DNA of 64,000 nt from Bacteroidota bacterium. Lineage in GTDB: Bacteria; Bacteroidota; Bacteroidia; AKYH767-A; OLB10. The stretch lies in NCBI GenBank assembly GCA_016714005.1, contig JADJOA010000005.1:62001-126000 (forward strand), read 5' to 3'. This document shows, piece after piece, positions 51,695 to 63,589 of this stretch (its first letter is position 1; each line of letters starts with the position of its first letter). The position numbers and the translations under genes are program-made. The notes under the pieces were generated by a model. The model was not told where the DNA came from, searched no databases, and saw only the letters and a list, made by a program, of their open reading frames with translations.

Positions 51695-52637
51695 ATGAAA
51701 TTGAAACAGTTTCCTTTAATTGCCTTCTTTCTTCTTTCAGCTTCTATTACTAAAGCTGATGAATTGCGCTTGTTTCAAATTGGCTTATTAGAAAAAGCAA
51801 CCCCTGATAGTGCCGATGTTGTATTAATACCTTGTCAGATATTTACCCTTTAAGTGAACATCCTGATTCGCTTGCAATTCCTGATGTGAGTGATAAAACT
51901 GAAGCAGAATCAAAATACCTTGAACTAAATGGCACTTACAGAAAAAGATTTTTAACCGGAGCGAAAATTTCAGAAGCCGACAAAATATTTATTTATGATT
52001 ATTCAACAAACACACTAAAGTCAGTTCCTGTAAAATCTCTTCAAGTTGTGGCTTGCCTTAATATTTATGGTGCCGAATTTCCTTACACGCAATTTGATTA
52101 CATGATAGGTTTTGAAATAGACAGGAAACTATTAAACGGTTTTGATAAATATTTTGAAAATACTTTAATAACAATTAGCAAAACAAATCCGTTTTTAGCG
52201 GTGCAGTAAAAAAAATAGCTTGGAACAAAATCGAGCAGGAAAATTATCCTTTACCACCAATCAACACAAAGGATAGTATTTCACTCTATGAGTTTTTTGC
52301 ACGATTTAAATATGAGGTAAGTTCAGTATATGAATTTATAAGTGATGAGCATCATTTATTTATTCAGGATATAACTATCAAAGAAAATCAATGGACATCT
52401 GCCAAACGTTTAATTGTGGTTGATGCAAAAAGTAAGATAGTGATAAAGGAGAAGATTTTTTACAATGGTGAGAGCGCAACTTTTGCGCCTATAGAAAATC
52501 AGTGGACAGGAAAATTATTTAAACACAAACCTCCTGTTATTTTCGGATTTCAATACATATCATTTGGTTGCCCGCACCTTACATTTTTAGACTCGATAAG
52601 CAGCGATATTTATATAAACTGCGATAACAGGCATTGA
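51695..52637 (+). CDS. Hypothetical exported protein
   Basis: A signal peptide ('FPLIAFFLLSASITKADE') from ATG 51695, then about 290 residues with no family I recognise: 'KYLELNGTYRKRFLTGAKIS', 'ADKIFIYDYSTNTLKSVPVK' (a surface-loop repeat pattern), 'GAEFPYTQFDYMIGFEID'. Frames break near 51826 and 52193. The C-terminal part 'VKKIAWNKIEQENYPLPP' to 'YINCDNRH' has no sorting signal. Periplasmic location is likely. Starts 34 bases after hisS. Confidence 0.6.
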
Positions 52638-52660
52638 CCTAATCTGCTTTAAACAAAAAA

Positions 52661-53533
52661 ATGGAAAACAACCAATGGCTCACTGCCAACAAAGAACTCT
52701 GGAACAAGCGCACCGGCATTCACTTTAACTCTGAGTTTTATAATCTCAATGATTTTAGAAAGGGAAACCAGGTTTTATGTTCTACTGAATTAACTGAACT
52801 TGGTAGTGTAAAAGATAAAGTATTGTTACATCTTCAATGTCATTTTGGTATGGACACACTTTCGTGGGCAATGCAAGGTGCAAAGGTTACAGGAGTTGAT
52901 TTTTCTGATGAGGCTATTGCTAAAGCAAAAGGGCTTGCTGCTGAAATGAAAATGGATGCACAGTTTGTTTGTTGCAATGTGTATGATGTGCTGGAACACA
53001 AGTTGCCAAAGCATGATATTGTTTTTAGATCTTATGGTACTATTGGCTGGTTGCCAGATTTAAGAAAGGGCCAGTAATTGCTGGTCATTAAAGCCGGTGG
53101 CATTTTTATATGATAGATTTTCACCCTATCGTTTGATGCTTGATAACAACTTTACTTTATTCAATACTCGTACTTTAATAAAGAAGTTATTAAAGAAACC
53201 GAGAGCGGTACTTACGCTGACGAAAATGCAGATATAAACCTAGAAAGCTACGGTTGGAACCATTCTACCAGCGATTTGTTAAATGCATTAATCAGCAATG
53301 GGCTGAGGCTTGAATTTTTTAACGAACACGATTTTTCGCACTATAACTGCTTTGCCAACACCGTTCAAATTGCAAATGACAAGTGGCAGATTAAAGGATT
53401 AGAGGGTAAAATACCTATGATGCATTCGCTTAAGGCGGTAAAGGGCCAAAGTGAGGTTGAATGGTTTCACGCAGAGGCGCAGGGTTCGCAGAAATTTTTG
53501 ATGCGGTTCCGCTTTTTTAGTTTCAGGGTTTAA
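52661..53533 (+). CDS. Class I SAM-dependent methyltransferase with repeat-derived tail
   Basis: 'VLLHLQCHFGMDTLSWAMQG' (motif I in the 'LQCHFGMDT' style), 'VTGVDFSDEAIAKAKGLAAE', 'YDVLEHKLPKHDIVFRSYGT' and 'IPMMHSLKAVK' match a small-molecule/unknown methyltransferase family. Frames break near 53065, 53110 and 53160. The last 20-odd residues ('FHAEAQGSQKF...') are not family-like: they come from an interspersed CGCAGAGGCGCAG repeat at about 53468-53493, so the ancestral end was probably near 53450. Substrate unknown. Confidence 0.78.
53466..53500 (+). repeat. CGCAGAGGCGCAG-type interspersed repeat
   Basis: TTCACGCAGAGGCGCAGGGT followed by TCGCAGAAA. Sequences of this kind are scattered through many bacterial genomes and give spurious 'HAEAQRR'-like peptides when translated. 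Here it forms the 3' end of the methyltransferase frame. Confidence 0.6.
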
Positions 53534-53678
53534 AATCTTTCATGTTTTTTTTTCCTCCCTACGGCTTTGAATAAAATCCTTTTTAACCCATACCACTTAA
53601 CATTTTATTATCACCTCTCCACTTTTCATAGCTCATTTACCATTACATTTGCACACTTAAAAGCGAGTAAAAGTATCA

Positions 53679-54977
53679 ATGAAAAAACCAAAGGTTTTAA
53701 TGCTTGGGTGGAGTTTCCGCCTGTAATTAATGGAGGATTGGGTGTGGCATGCCACGATTTGTGTATTGCCATGAGTAAACATGCAAAGGTTACCATGATA
53801 ATCCCAAAATCAAATCCAGATTTTAAAGTAAACGATTTAAACCTAATTGGATTAGATACTATAGACTCACGCACTTTAAAGCACGTTAACTACAAAGACG
53901 ATTACAAAACTTTTGAGGATGTACATTTTATACCCTCTGATTTAAACCCGTATTACACCGAGCGAAAATCAGATTTTAAAATTCCGGGTGTTGACATAAG
54001 GAGTCAGTACATGAAAGAGATTGAAGTAGGTAGCCGTAAAGCAAAGTTTTCATATAGACGATTTGTATGGTGGTGATGTAATTGAAAAGGTAACCGTGTT
54101 TGGTAAACTTGCGCGCGCCTGGCACTCACTCTTGACTTGACATTATACATGCACACGATTGGATGACCATGCTTGCAGGCATTGAAATAAAAAAGAAAAC
54201 CGGTAAGCCATTGTTTGTACATATTCATTCATTGGAAGTTGACCGCGGTGGTGTTAACAGCAAAGGCTGGGTTTACCAAATGGAAAAACACGGCATGGAA
54301 TCAGCAGATGTATTAATGCCCGTAAGTAATTTTACCGGAGAAGTTATAAAACAGTACTACGGCATTCCTGAAAATAAAATTTTTACGGTACACAACGGCA
54401 TACGTGCTGTTGAGCCATTTAAAAGCAAGAGCCCTTACCGCGAAAAAGTCGTTTTGTTCATTGGCAGATTAACACGCAAAAAGGACCTGAATATTTTGTG
54501 GAAATAGCTTCAAAAGTATTGGAACATAACCCCGATGTTAGATTTATTGTTGCCGGCACAGGCGATATGCAAAGCAAAATATTAGAAAAAGTAGCAGCCA
54601 AAAAAATTGGCAACCGCTTTCACATTGCAGGTTTTCTTGGGTTAGATAAAGTGCGTTACCTCTTATCTATTGCCGATGCTTATTGTATGCCATCTGTTAG
54701 CGAACCTTTTGGATTAAGTGCAGTAGAAGCAGTGCAGTTTGGCATACCTGCAGTAATTAGCAAACAAAGCGGTGTAGCTGAAGTGTTGAGTGGTTCGCTT
54801 AAATTTGATTTTTGGGACACGCACCGCGCTGCCGAATATTTATTACAGGTATTATCAAACAAAACTTTAAAACAACAGGTAGTAGAAGATGCCAACGAAA
54901 ATTTAAAAAATATAAGTTGGGAAACCGCAGCCAAACGAGTAATTGACGGATATAAAAAATACGGACAGGTTAAATAA
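53679..54977 (+). CDS. Glycosyltransferase family 4, glycogen/starch synthase-like
   Basis: Start at 'MKKPKVLMLGWSF' (ATG 53679), then after an indel near 53717 'PPVINGGLGVACHDLCIAMS' (the GGLG nucleotide-sugar loop), 'IIHAHDWMTMLAGIEIKKKT', 'FVHIHSLEVDRGG', 'FTVHNGIRAVEPF', 'VVLFIGRLTRKKDLNIL' and 'MPSVSEPFGLSAVEAVQFGI' (E-x7-E). More indels near 54050, 54135 and 54497. About 430 residues. With the GH57 enzyme 120 bases downstream it forms a typical alpha-glucan (glycogen) synthesis pair. Confidence 0.85.
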
Positions 54978-55097
54978 AATGATAAATTGAATATTAAGAA
55001 TGAGGAATAAAATGCTCACTCAAAATTATCAATTCAATTCCCAAACATTAATTCATAATTCTTAAATTATAATTCATAATTCATAATTTCCCCAAGC

Positions 55098-56513
55098 ATG
55101 CCTTCAGTTTGTTTCTACTTCCAGGTACACCAACCTTTCAGGGTAAAAAACTATTCGGTTTTTGATATTGGTAAAGATCACTTTTACGAGGATGGCGAAA
55201 AGAATAAAGCCATTATGGACAAGGTTAGCGAAAAGTGCTACATTAAAACCAATGCAAAAATGCTTGAATTAATTCAAAAGCATAAAGGCAAGTTTCGCAT
55301 TAGCTACTCTTTAAGCGGAACTGTAATTGAACAGATGGAGTTATACCGCCCCGATGTTTTACAATCGTTTATTGAACTGGCTAAAACAGGTTGCGTTGAA
55401 TTTATTTCCGAAACATATTACCACTCGCTTAGCTTCCTCTATTCAAAAAGGAATTTGAAAGACAGGTAAAAGAGCATGATGATAAAATTGAAAATATTTT
55501 GGCAAGCGCCCTACTATTTTCCGTAATACAGAATTAATTTATAACAATGAGTTGGCTGCGTATGTTGAGAAAATGGGTTACAAAGGAATTTTATGCGAAG
55601 GTGTTGACAGACTTTTAAAAGACAAGCATCCTAACTTTTTATATAAGCCTGTTGGTACAAAACACATAAAAGCGTTATTAAAAAATTACAGATTAAGTGA
55701 TGATATTGCCTTTCGTTTCTCAGACAAAAACTGGAGCGAATGGCCCCTTCATGCCGATACATTTGCAAGCTGGGTGCATAAGGTTGCAAGCAATGGGGAT
55801 GTAATTAATTTGTTTATGGATTACGAAACCTTTGGCGAACACCAGTGGGAGAGTACCGGCATTTTCGATTTTCTCGGGCATTTGCCAAAAGAAATTTTAA
55901 AGCACCCCGACTTTAATTTTAAAACACCAAGTGAAGTGGTTGAGAAGTATTCAGCAAGAGGTGTATGATGCGCATGAGTTTATATCATGGGCGGATAGTG
56001 AAAGAGATTTAACGGCTTGGCTGGGCAATGACATGCAAAAGAAGCATTGGCAAAAATTTATTCTGTTGAAGAGAAAGTTTTGGCTACCGGTAACCAGGAT
56101 TTGATTGATATATGGGGCAAACTGCAAACCAGTGACCATTTTTATTACATGAGCACCAAGTTTTGGAGTGATGGTGATGTGCACAAGTATTTTTCGCCTT
56201 ATAGCTCGCCTTACGATGCCTACATTTTTACATGAATGCCTTTAGCGATTTTGAAATGACGCTCAATAAAGGGCTTGGCAGCAAGAGTGAATCAGCAAAC
56301 GAAGCTCCTGCAAAACTGAAAGCGGCAAAAACCAAAGCAGAACCGAAGATTAAAAAGACAGCAGCAAGAAAAGTTATATCGGCAAAAGAAACAAAAACAG
56401 AAAAAACTTCTGAACCAATTGCTTCAAATAAATCTATTACAGTAAAGGAAAATGGCAAGGAAGTAAAAGAAAAAAAGGCGAGGACTAAGAAGAAGGTAGG
56501 AGAGGACGTTTAG
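55098..56513 (+). CDS. Glycoside hydrolase family 57 (alpha-amylase/4-alpha-glucanotransferase-like) with Lys-rich tail
   Basis: 'MPSVCFYFQVHQPFRVKNYS' (GH57 motif 1, HQP), 'FRISYSLSGTVIEQMELYRP', 'FISETYYHSLSFLYS' (motif 3 region, Glu nucleophile candidate), 'VFRNTELIYNN'-type motif, and 'INLFMDYETFGEHQWESTGI' (Asp/motif 4). Frames break near 55450, 55513, 55958, 56030 and 56232. The normal domain ends near 'SSPYDAYIFYMNAFSDFEMT'; the last 75 residues are Lys/Ala/Thr/Glu-rich ('KLKAAKTKAEPKIKKTAARK'), histone-H1-like and unusual for the family. Acts on cytoplasmic alpha-glucan by inference. Confidence 0.85.
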
Positions 56514-56837
56514 TTAAAACTATTATTTGCATTAACCTTGCCTCTTTAATGATTTTAAAGTTTGGGAGCTTTACTTTTCAAAGCCTTTTCAATAAATTAT
56601 CTATTCTGGCATTTTGTCCGCATTAATAAATTTAAGGAATTTTTTCAAAAAGCATTTTTTAGAAACTGCTCTTTTGTACGATTGATAATAACCTACCATT
56701 AAATGTTGTGCTTCATTAATCTTTTAAATTGCCCTCTTCATGCAGCTACTATTAGTAATAAGTTGCATCAAACTTTAAAAAGTATCAATAAAATTTAACC
56801 CCTGGAGTAGTATATTTACAGCTCTATTTAAACCTCT
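56514..56837. other. Intergenic region before the hybrid sensor kinase
   Basis: AT-rich, no ORF or RNA that I can support. It should hold the promoter of the kinase gene. Confidence 0.5.
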
Positions 56838-59354
56838 TTGGAAAAACTGAAAACCCCCTTAGATGCTACGGCTTATTTTGACGAAGCCAAAAGTCTTGAA
56901 CTCACCAACACCACCAAGGCTGTTGAATTATACGAGCGCATTTACAAATCATATATTGAAGTTGATGAAAAGATTGCAGCTCTGGCTTGCTTTAAAGCGG
57001 GAGTAGTATGCCAATCAGCCGGTAATTTTAAAAATGCTGTTAAGTTTTTTGCATCAGCCATAGAACATAAGTATGCCCAATTGCATGATTGCTATTCACG
57101 CATGGGCGACATTTACGCATTTATAAACGACAACCTCTCTGCTATTGATAATTTCTTTCATGCCGCATCATTACTAAAATCATCTAATAACCTTGTAGAA
57201 TATGCACAGTTAATAAACAAAGCAGGAGATTGTTACAAACTGGTGGGTGAATACCAGAATGCCATTGAACAACATAAAAAAAGCTCTTGCTGTTTTTGAA
57301 GCTCAAAATGATATGTATAATCAATGCATATCCCATTTTTACATTGGTAACTGTTATAATTGGGCTGATGAGTTGGATATGGCGTATAATTTTTTGCAAA
57401 ATCTTTGAGCATAGCTGATAAGCTTCGTAACAACGAATTAAAAATAAAACCTCAAGGCAGCCTTGCCATACTGTTTACCAAAAGTAAGAAGTATGATTTG
57501 TCTCAGGATTATTTTTTTCAGGCAATTGATAATGCAAAGCTTACAGGCAACACCACGATTAAAGCTGACTTGCTTAAAAGCCTCGGTAATTTATATATAG
57601 AAACAGGCGATTACGACAAGGCATTACAAACATTAGAAGAAGCGCTTGACATAACAGAAAGATTCAGGTGAAATTTCCAGCGAATATTATTCACCAGTTT
57701 TTATCTAAAGTTTATGAACGCAAAGGCGATTACGAAAAAGCACTTGCGCATTTTAAAAGTTATTATAACCTCTCTAAGAATTAAATGCCGACAGGCAAAT
57801 GTTAAGTCAATTGGCTTACAATTAAAGTTTGATACAGAGGAACTGAAAAAGAAAAAATTTAGCAGAGCAAAACTTACTGCTTAAAGATAAATTTCTTGCC
57901 AGCATAAGTCACGAATTGCGTACGCCTTTAAATGGCATTTTAGGAATGACAGAAGTGCTTGCTGATGGAAAATTAAGCACCGAACAGCAAAGGCATTTAG
58001 AAGTTATTAAATCATCAGCATTAAACCTGATGTCTGTTATAAACGATTTGTTTAATTATGCTTTGCTTAATACAGGCCAGATAAAAAAGGAAGAAGTAGA
58101 GTTCTCCATTGATGATTTAATGACTTCTATTATCAGGCATTTTGAATCAGAGCAAAACGGTATTAATTCTAAATCTTTTAAAATTGAATCAACAGTTGAC
58201 AATCTATTGTTTGTTACTGACAGATATATACTTGAAAAAATTCTTCAGCCGATATTACAATTTGTGCGCAAAACATTTCTGACAGCAACATTGTACTAAA
58301 AGTAAAAGCTGATAAGGTAACTACTGAGCAAGATGTTATATTGAAGTTTGTTATTCCATTTAAAGTTGAAAAAGAAATTGAATCGCTTGACTATTTTGAG
58401 GTTGACAGTAATGTTTTAAAATCTTATGCAGAGCATGGATATGAATCTTTGTATATAGGCAATGCCATAAAATTTGCTGAAACGCTCGATGGAAGAGTTG
58501 CGCTTTCGGGTGTTTATCCTGATTATGAAATTCATTTTTCTGTATTGGTTAAAACTGTTTTAAACAAAACGAAGAGTTTAAGGACTAATGAAAATGTAGT
58601 GCCGCTGGAAAATTCTCTTAAAATTCTGCTTGTTGATGATAATAAAGTAAATCAGTTTTTAGCAAAAACCTTATTAAGTAAAAGTGGCTACCAGGTTGAT
58701 GTTGCATCGGAAGGCGATGAGGCTTTTAAAAAATTAATGAAGGTAACTATGGAATAGTAATTACCGATATAACATGCCCGGCAAAAACGGCTACGAGTTA
58801 TCGGCAGCCATCAGAGGATTAGCTGATAAGAAGAAATCTGCTACTCCTATATTTGCACTAACAGCTTACGAAACAGCAACCGAAAGCATAAAGCCAAGGA
58901 TGCAGGCATTACTGAATTTTTATCAAAACCTTTTAACCCAAACGAATTACTTGGATTGGTAAAAAATATACAACTTACGGTAGTAAAGAAAACGAAGCAG
59001 ATGTTAAAAGCAGAATAAATACCAATGACGTAGTAGCCAATTTGGAGCAAGTAATGGGAGGTAGTTTGCCCGAAACAAAAAAACTTACCGATATGCTTTG
59101 CGAGCAGGTACCTGTTTTGCTAAATATTATTGAGGCTGCCATTAGCAAGAAGGATTATGATGCAGCTTTCAAAGGCATACATAAACTCAAATCATCAGTA
59201 ACTCTGTTTGGAGTTAAGCCAATAAATGATTTGGTTTGAAACATTAGAAAGTAACTATCGCTCACAAAAAAATATTACAGACTCTTTAAAAAAGTTTGAT
59301 GAGTTTAAAAAGCTGTGCTTGCAGATAGTAAAGTCACTTGAAAACAAATTTTAA
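56838..59354 (+). CDS. TPR-containing hybrid histidine kinase with receiver and HPt domains; ATPase region degenerate
   Basis: No signal peptide or membrane helix, so cytoplasmic. TTG start. N-terminal TPR units ('AVELYERIYKSYIEVDEK', 'AVKFFASAIEHKYAQ', 'ALQTLEEALDITERF'), coiled-coil linker, HisKA with 'FLASISHELRTPLNGILGM', then a region of ATPase size, receiver domain ('LKILLVDDNKVNQFLAKTLL', 'DINMPGKNGYEL', 'FLSKPFNP'), and HPt with 'GIHKLKSSVTLFG'. Frames break near 57285, 57400, 57665, 57785, 57860, 58270, 58755, 58915 and 59235. The ATPase region lacks the DxGxG and GLGL motifs, so it may be a pseudokinase. Stop TAA 59352-59354, about 835 residues. Confidence 0.8.
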
Positions 59355-59405
59355 CAATTCAAGAATAATTATAGCTGTGATTATACGCTGAAAATAAAAG
59401 CACTG

Positions 59406-60241
59406 TTATTTTTTCTCCAATAACTTAAAAAACTGATCTAACTGAGGTAATATAACAATGCGTGTTCTTCTGTTAAGCGAACGACCTTCAGGAGTAGCAT
59501 TATCAGCCATACTTATATATTCACTACGACCTGCCGCAATCATTCTAGATGGATCAACACCATAATTTTTTTGTAACACACGAACCACGGCTGTTGATCT
59601 TAGTACACTTAAATCCCAGTTATCCTTAATTGCCGGTGTGCTTATACTTTATTATCTGTATGCCCCTCAACCATAAAAGTAACATCATTTTGCGCTTTAA
59701 TAACTGCCGCCACCTTGCCCAATACTTCTTTAGCCCGGGTTGTAATCTCATAACTTCCACTGCGGAATAACATCTTATCGCTGATAGAAATAAAAACTGC
59801 GCTGCCCTCCACTTTTATATTTACATCCTGATCATTTATATCCTGAAGAGCCCCTTTCAAATTAAGAACCAGCGCCATGTTTAATGAATCTTTACGTTGA
59901 ATGGCAGTTTGCAAATCTTTTATGTAAGCATCTTTTGAATTAATGTTCTCCAGCGATTTTTTTATACTCTCAGATTGAGATGCTGAGAGAACTGATAAAT
60001 CACTCAATTGCTGAAGCATGGAGGAGCCATTTGATTTGAGTTGTGATACTTCGCCCTCTAACGTAGTAATGCGAGATTTTTGAGATTGTTTTTCATCTAA
60101 ACATGCGCTTAACTGATAGTCTAATTTATCGTACTCAGTTTTGAGTGTATCGTAATCTGCTTTTTGTTTTTTGTATTTTTTTGTGCTTACGCAACCTGAT
60201 GCTGCAATAAATAAAGCAGCGGCAATAATTTTTGTGTACAT
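59406..60241 (-). CDS. OmpA family lipoprotein
   Basis: Lipoprotein signal 'IIAAALFIAASGCVSTKKYK', a coiled-coil middle ('LKTEYDKLDYQLSACLDEKQ', 'ITTLEGEVSQLKSNGSSM'), and an OmpA-C peptidoglycan-binding domain ('VTFMVEGHTDN', 'RSLNRRTRIVILPQL'). One base is missing near 59645; correction gives 'SISTPAIKDNWDLSVLRSTA'. Start ATG 60241 rather than 39 bases upstream. About 278 residues; links outer membrane to peptidoglycan. Confidence 0.88.
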
Positions 60242-60424
60242 CTCGTATAGAAAGTTCTTATTTATTGCTAAAGTATACACTCTGCTTGTTGGATAGTCTT
60301 AAAAAGAAGTTATAGTTTTAACAAAGCAGGTTTGATAAAAAAACACCTTTTTAAAACAGATAGGATGAATAAGAAGAATTGAGTTTAACCTAAGATTAGC
60401 AAGTGAAACAATTAAGTATAAAAA

Positions 60425-63044
60425 TTACAAACTTAACAACTGCTCCTCAATAGCCTTAATTTTCTGTTGTGCATCGGCTTTCTTCTTTTCTTCGCTTGCT
60501 ATTACTTCGGGTTTGGCTTTGCTAACAAAGTTTTGATTACTGAGTTTTTTCATCACACTTTCTAAAAAACCTTTGTTATAATCAAGTTCTTTTTGCAAAC
60601 GTTCTTTTTCTGCTGAGGTATCAAGGTTGCCCGGAATTGGTACAAATAATTCATAACCATCAACTCGTAATGAAAAGGATTTTTCCGCAGAAGTGGTAAC
60701 CTGCTCAGTTGAAATAATATTTGCCAGTTTATGTATAATTGATTGTGCGGATAAAGTAGCCGTTGCTTTTACTTTTAATTCTAGAGCAATTTTTGGTGAA
60801 ATATTTTTTTCTTGCCTTAAGCTTCTAATTGATGTAATAACATTTCTGCTTTGCTCAAACGAAGATAACATGGTTTTATCATAAGATATCAGACCAGGCC
60901 ATGTTGCTGTTATAATGCAATCTTTTTCTTCTCTCTCTCTTATTTGGTGCCACAACTCTTCGGTAATAAATGGCATAAAAGGATGAAGTGTTTTTAATAA
61001 ACTTTCAAAGAAACCAATGGTAGCATCATAAGTTGTTTTATCAATTACAGGTGGTAAGCCTTCGGTGTAAGCAGGCTTAATCATTTCTAAATACCATGCA
61101 CAGTAATCGTCCCAAAAAAGTTTGTAGGTAATCATTAGTGCTTCGCTTATGCGGTATTTATTGTAGCTGTCGTTAATCAGTTCTAGCTGTTCGTTAAAAC
61201 GGTTGGCAAACCATTCAGTTGCAGTTTTGCATTCTTCGCTTTGCTTTGAATTCTCATCCACACGCCATCCTTTTATCAATCTAAATGCATTCCATATTTT
61301 ATTGCTGAAGTTTCTACCCTGCTCGCAGTATGATTCATCAAAAGGAAGATCATTACCTGCAGGCGAGCACAACAACATGCCCATACGTACACCATCGGCA
61401 CCAAACTTTTCTATCAACTCCAGGGGTTCAGGAGAGTTGCCGAGTGATTTACTCATTTTCCTGCCTAATTTATCTCTTACAATACCGGTGAGATACACAT
61501 TCTGAAAAGGCTTTTCGTTTTTGTATTCGTAACCGGCAATAATCATGCGTGCAACCCAAAAGAATAAAATTTCGGGAGCTGTAATTAAATCGTTGGTAGG
61601 GTAGTAGTACTTTATTTCTCCATCAGGCTTTGCATAACCATCAAATACGCTAATGGTATAGCCATGACGATGCCCATGTGTCAAGCACATCCTCATCTTG
61701 CTTAATGGTTTCGGGTTTAGTGTTTGGAGTTTTCTGTTGAAATAATTTCAGTGCTTCTTCTTTCGTTTTGGCAACTACATAATTTCCGCTTTCATCGTAC
61801 CATGCCGGTATGCGGTGCCCCCACCACAATTGCCTTGACAAGCACCAGTCTTTTACATTCTCCATCCAATGGCGGTAGGTATTCTTAAACTTATCAGGAA
61901 TAAGATTTACCTCGCCATTCATCACCGCATCTAGCGCAGGTTTGCTGATGTCTTTCATTTTTAAAAACCATTGTTGCGATAAACGCGGCTCTATCACTGC
62001 ATTGGTTCGTTCGCTGTGCCCAACCTGGTGGCTGTAGTCTTCTGATTTTTCTATCAACCCATCGTCCTCTAATTTTTTAATGGCAGCTTTGCGCGCGGCA
62101 AACCTGTCCATGCCCACAAACATAACACCCGATTCTGATATAGTTCCGTCTTCGTTTATGGTATCAATTACAGGAAGCGAATGGCGTAAACCAATTTCAT
62201 AGTCAACAATATCGTGTGCAGGGGTAACCTTTAAGCAGCCTGTTCCAAATTCTTTATCAATGGCATCATCAAAAATGATGGGCACTTCCCTGTTTACAAG
62301 TGGCACAATTACTTTTTTACCGGCTAAAAGTTTGTATCGCTCATCATCTGGGTGCACAGCCACAGCCACATCGCCCATAATGGTTTCGGGACGCACTGTG
62401 GCAACGGTTAAGTAGCCATCACCATCAACAATTTTATATTTTACATAAACCAGTTTGCTGCTAAGTTGCTTAAAGTAAACTTCCTCATCACTTACAGCAG
62501 TTTTTGCAACCGGATCCCAGTTTACCATGCGTAAGCCACGGTATATGTAGCCTTTGTTGTATAAATCAATGAAAACATTTATTACGTCTTCGTAATAATT
62601 TTCGTCCATGGTAAAGCGTGTGCGCTCCCAATCGCAGCTAGCACCTAATTTTTTTAACTGATCGAGTATAATACCTCCATACTTTTCTTTCCACTCCCAG
62701 GCATATTTCAAAAACTCCTCGCGTGTTAAATCTGATTTTTTAATGCCTTTTTCTCTCAGCATTTGCACCACCTTAGCTTCTGTGGCAATAGATGCATGAT
62801 CGGTACCCGGAACCCAGCAGGCATTTTTGCCGAGCATGCGCGCACGCCTTATCAACACATCCTGTAAAGTATTGTTAAGCATGTGCCCCATGTGCAACAC
62901 ACCTGTTACGTTTGGCGGTGGTATTACTATGGTGTATGGCTCGCGCTGATCGGGCACCGAGCGGAAAAAATTATTTTCCATCCAGTACTTATACCATTTG
63001 CTTTCGGTTTCTTTAGGACTGTATGTTTTTGAAATTTCAGACAT
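60425..63044 (-). CDS. valS: Valine--tRNA ligase
   Basis: Class I synthetase, about 873 residues. HIGH-type 'PPNVTGVLHMGHMLNNTLQD', 'GTDHASIATEAKVVQML', editing-domain 'LTVATVRPETIMGDVAVAV', 'WYISRQLWWGHRIP'-type segment ('WCLSRQLWWGHRIPAWYD'), KMSKS 'GRKMSKSLGNSPEPLELI', and a C-terminal coiled coil ('KERLQKELDYNKGFLESVMK'). The frame breaks near 61660 just after 'DVLDTWASSWL'; correction gives 'WPISVFDGYAKPDGEI'. It is essential, again suggesting a sequence error. Confidence 0.94.
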
Positions 63045-63167
63045 AAAATATTACTAACTCAATTGATTGGCGAAAATAGTTTTTTTAGGGGGAAGTGGTG
63101 AGTATACAAGCAATATATAAAGTATAAATTAAGAGATTAAGGAGTAGTTAGAAATAAGATACATTGG

Positions 63168-63566
63168 TCAGAGAAAGAAAATGTATTTCTCTATATATAA
63201 AATTACTATGGCTAAGAGAAGGGAGAACAAAAACATAACAAACCAAAACCCTATTTTTTTATTATTCTCAACTAAATCTGTGTGTTCTTTTTCTAAAACT
63301 ACCATCATTTCCGGACTTAAAAAGTTAGGAACGTAAATAGGCAATGAATACCAAATAATTTCTTTCAATGAAAGCTGATACAAACGTAATCCTAATACAA
63401 AAGAAATGTAGGACATCTCGTGCTTAAATTTGTCAGGGTGCATTTTTTTTAAGAGCCTAAAATGTAAAAGAGCTCTTCTATGCAACCGATTCCCGAGCAT
63501 TATCATTACAATCAAGTACCCAAGTAAGAAAAGGATTTTAGGTAGGTATAACAATTCCTTATCCAT
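63168..63566 (-). CDS. Hypothetical membrane protein
   Basis: 132 residues, intact. Helix 1 'ILFLLGYLIVMIMLG' near the N-terminus, a basic cytoplasmic-type segment ('RLHRRALLHFRLLKKMHPDK'), then helix 2 'FWFVMFLFSLLLAIVILYI' at the C-terminus. No family recognised. It lies between valS and a T9SS cargo gene on the same strand. Confidence 0.65.
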   Translation of the reverse strand: MDKELLYLPKILFLLGYLIVMIMLGNRLHRRALLHFRLLKKMHPDKFKHEMSYISFVLGLRLYQLSLKEIIWYSLPIYVPNFLSPEMMVVLEKEHTDLVENNKKIGFWFVMFLFSLLLAIVILYIEKYIFFL

Positions 63567-63589
63567 TAAGATTCATTCGCAGAGATGTC

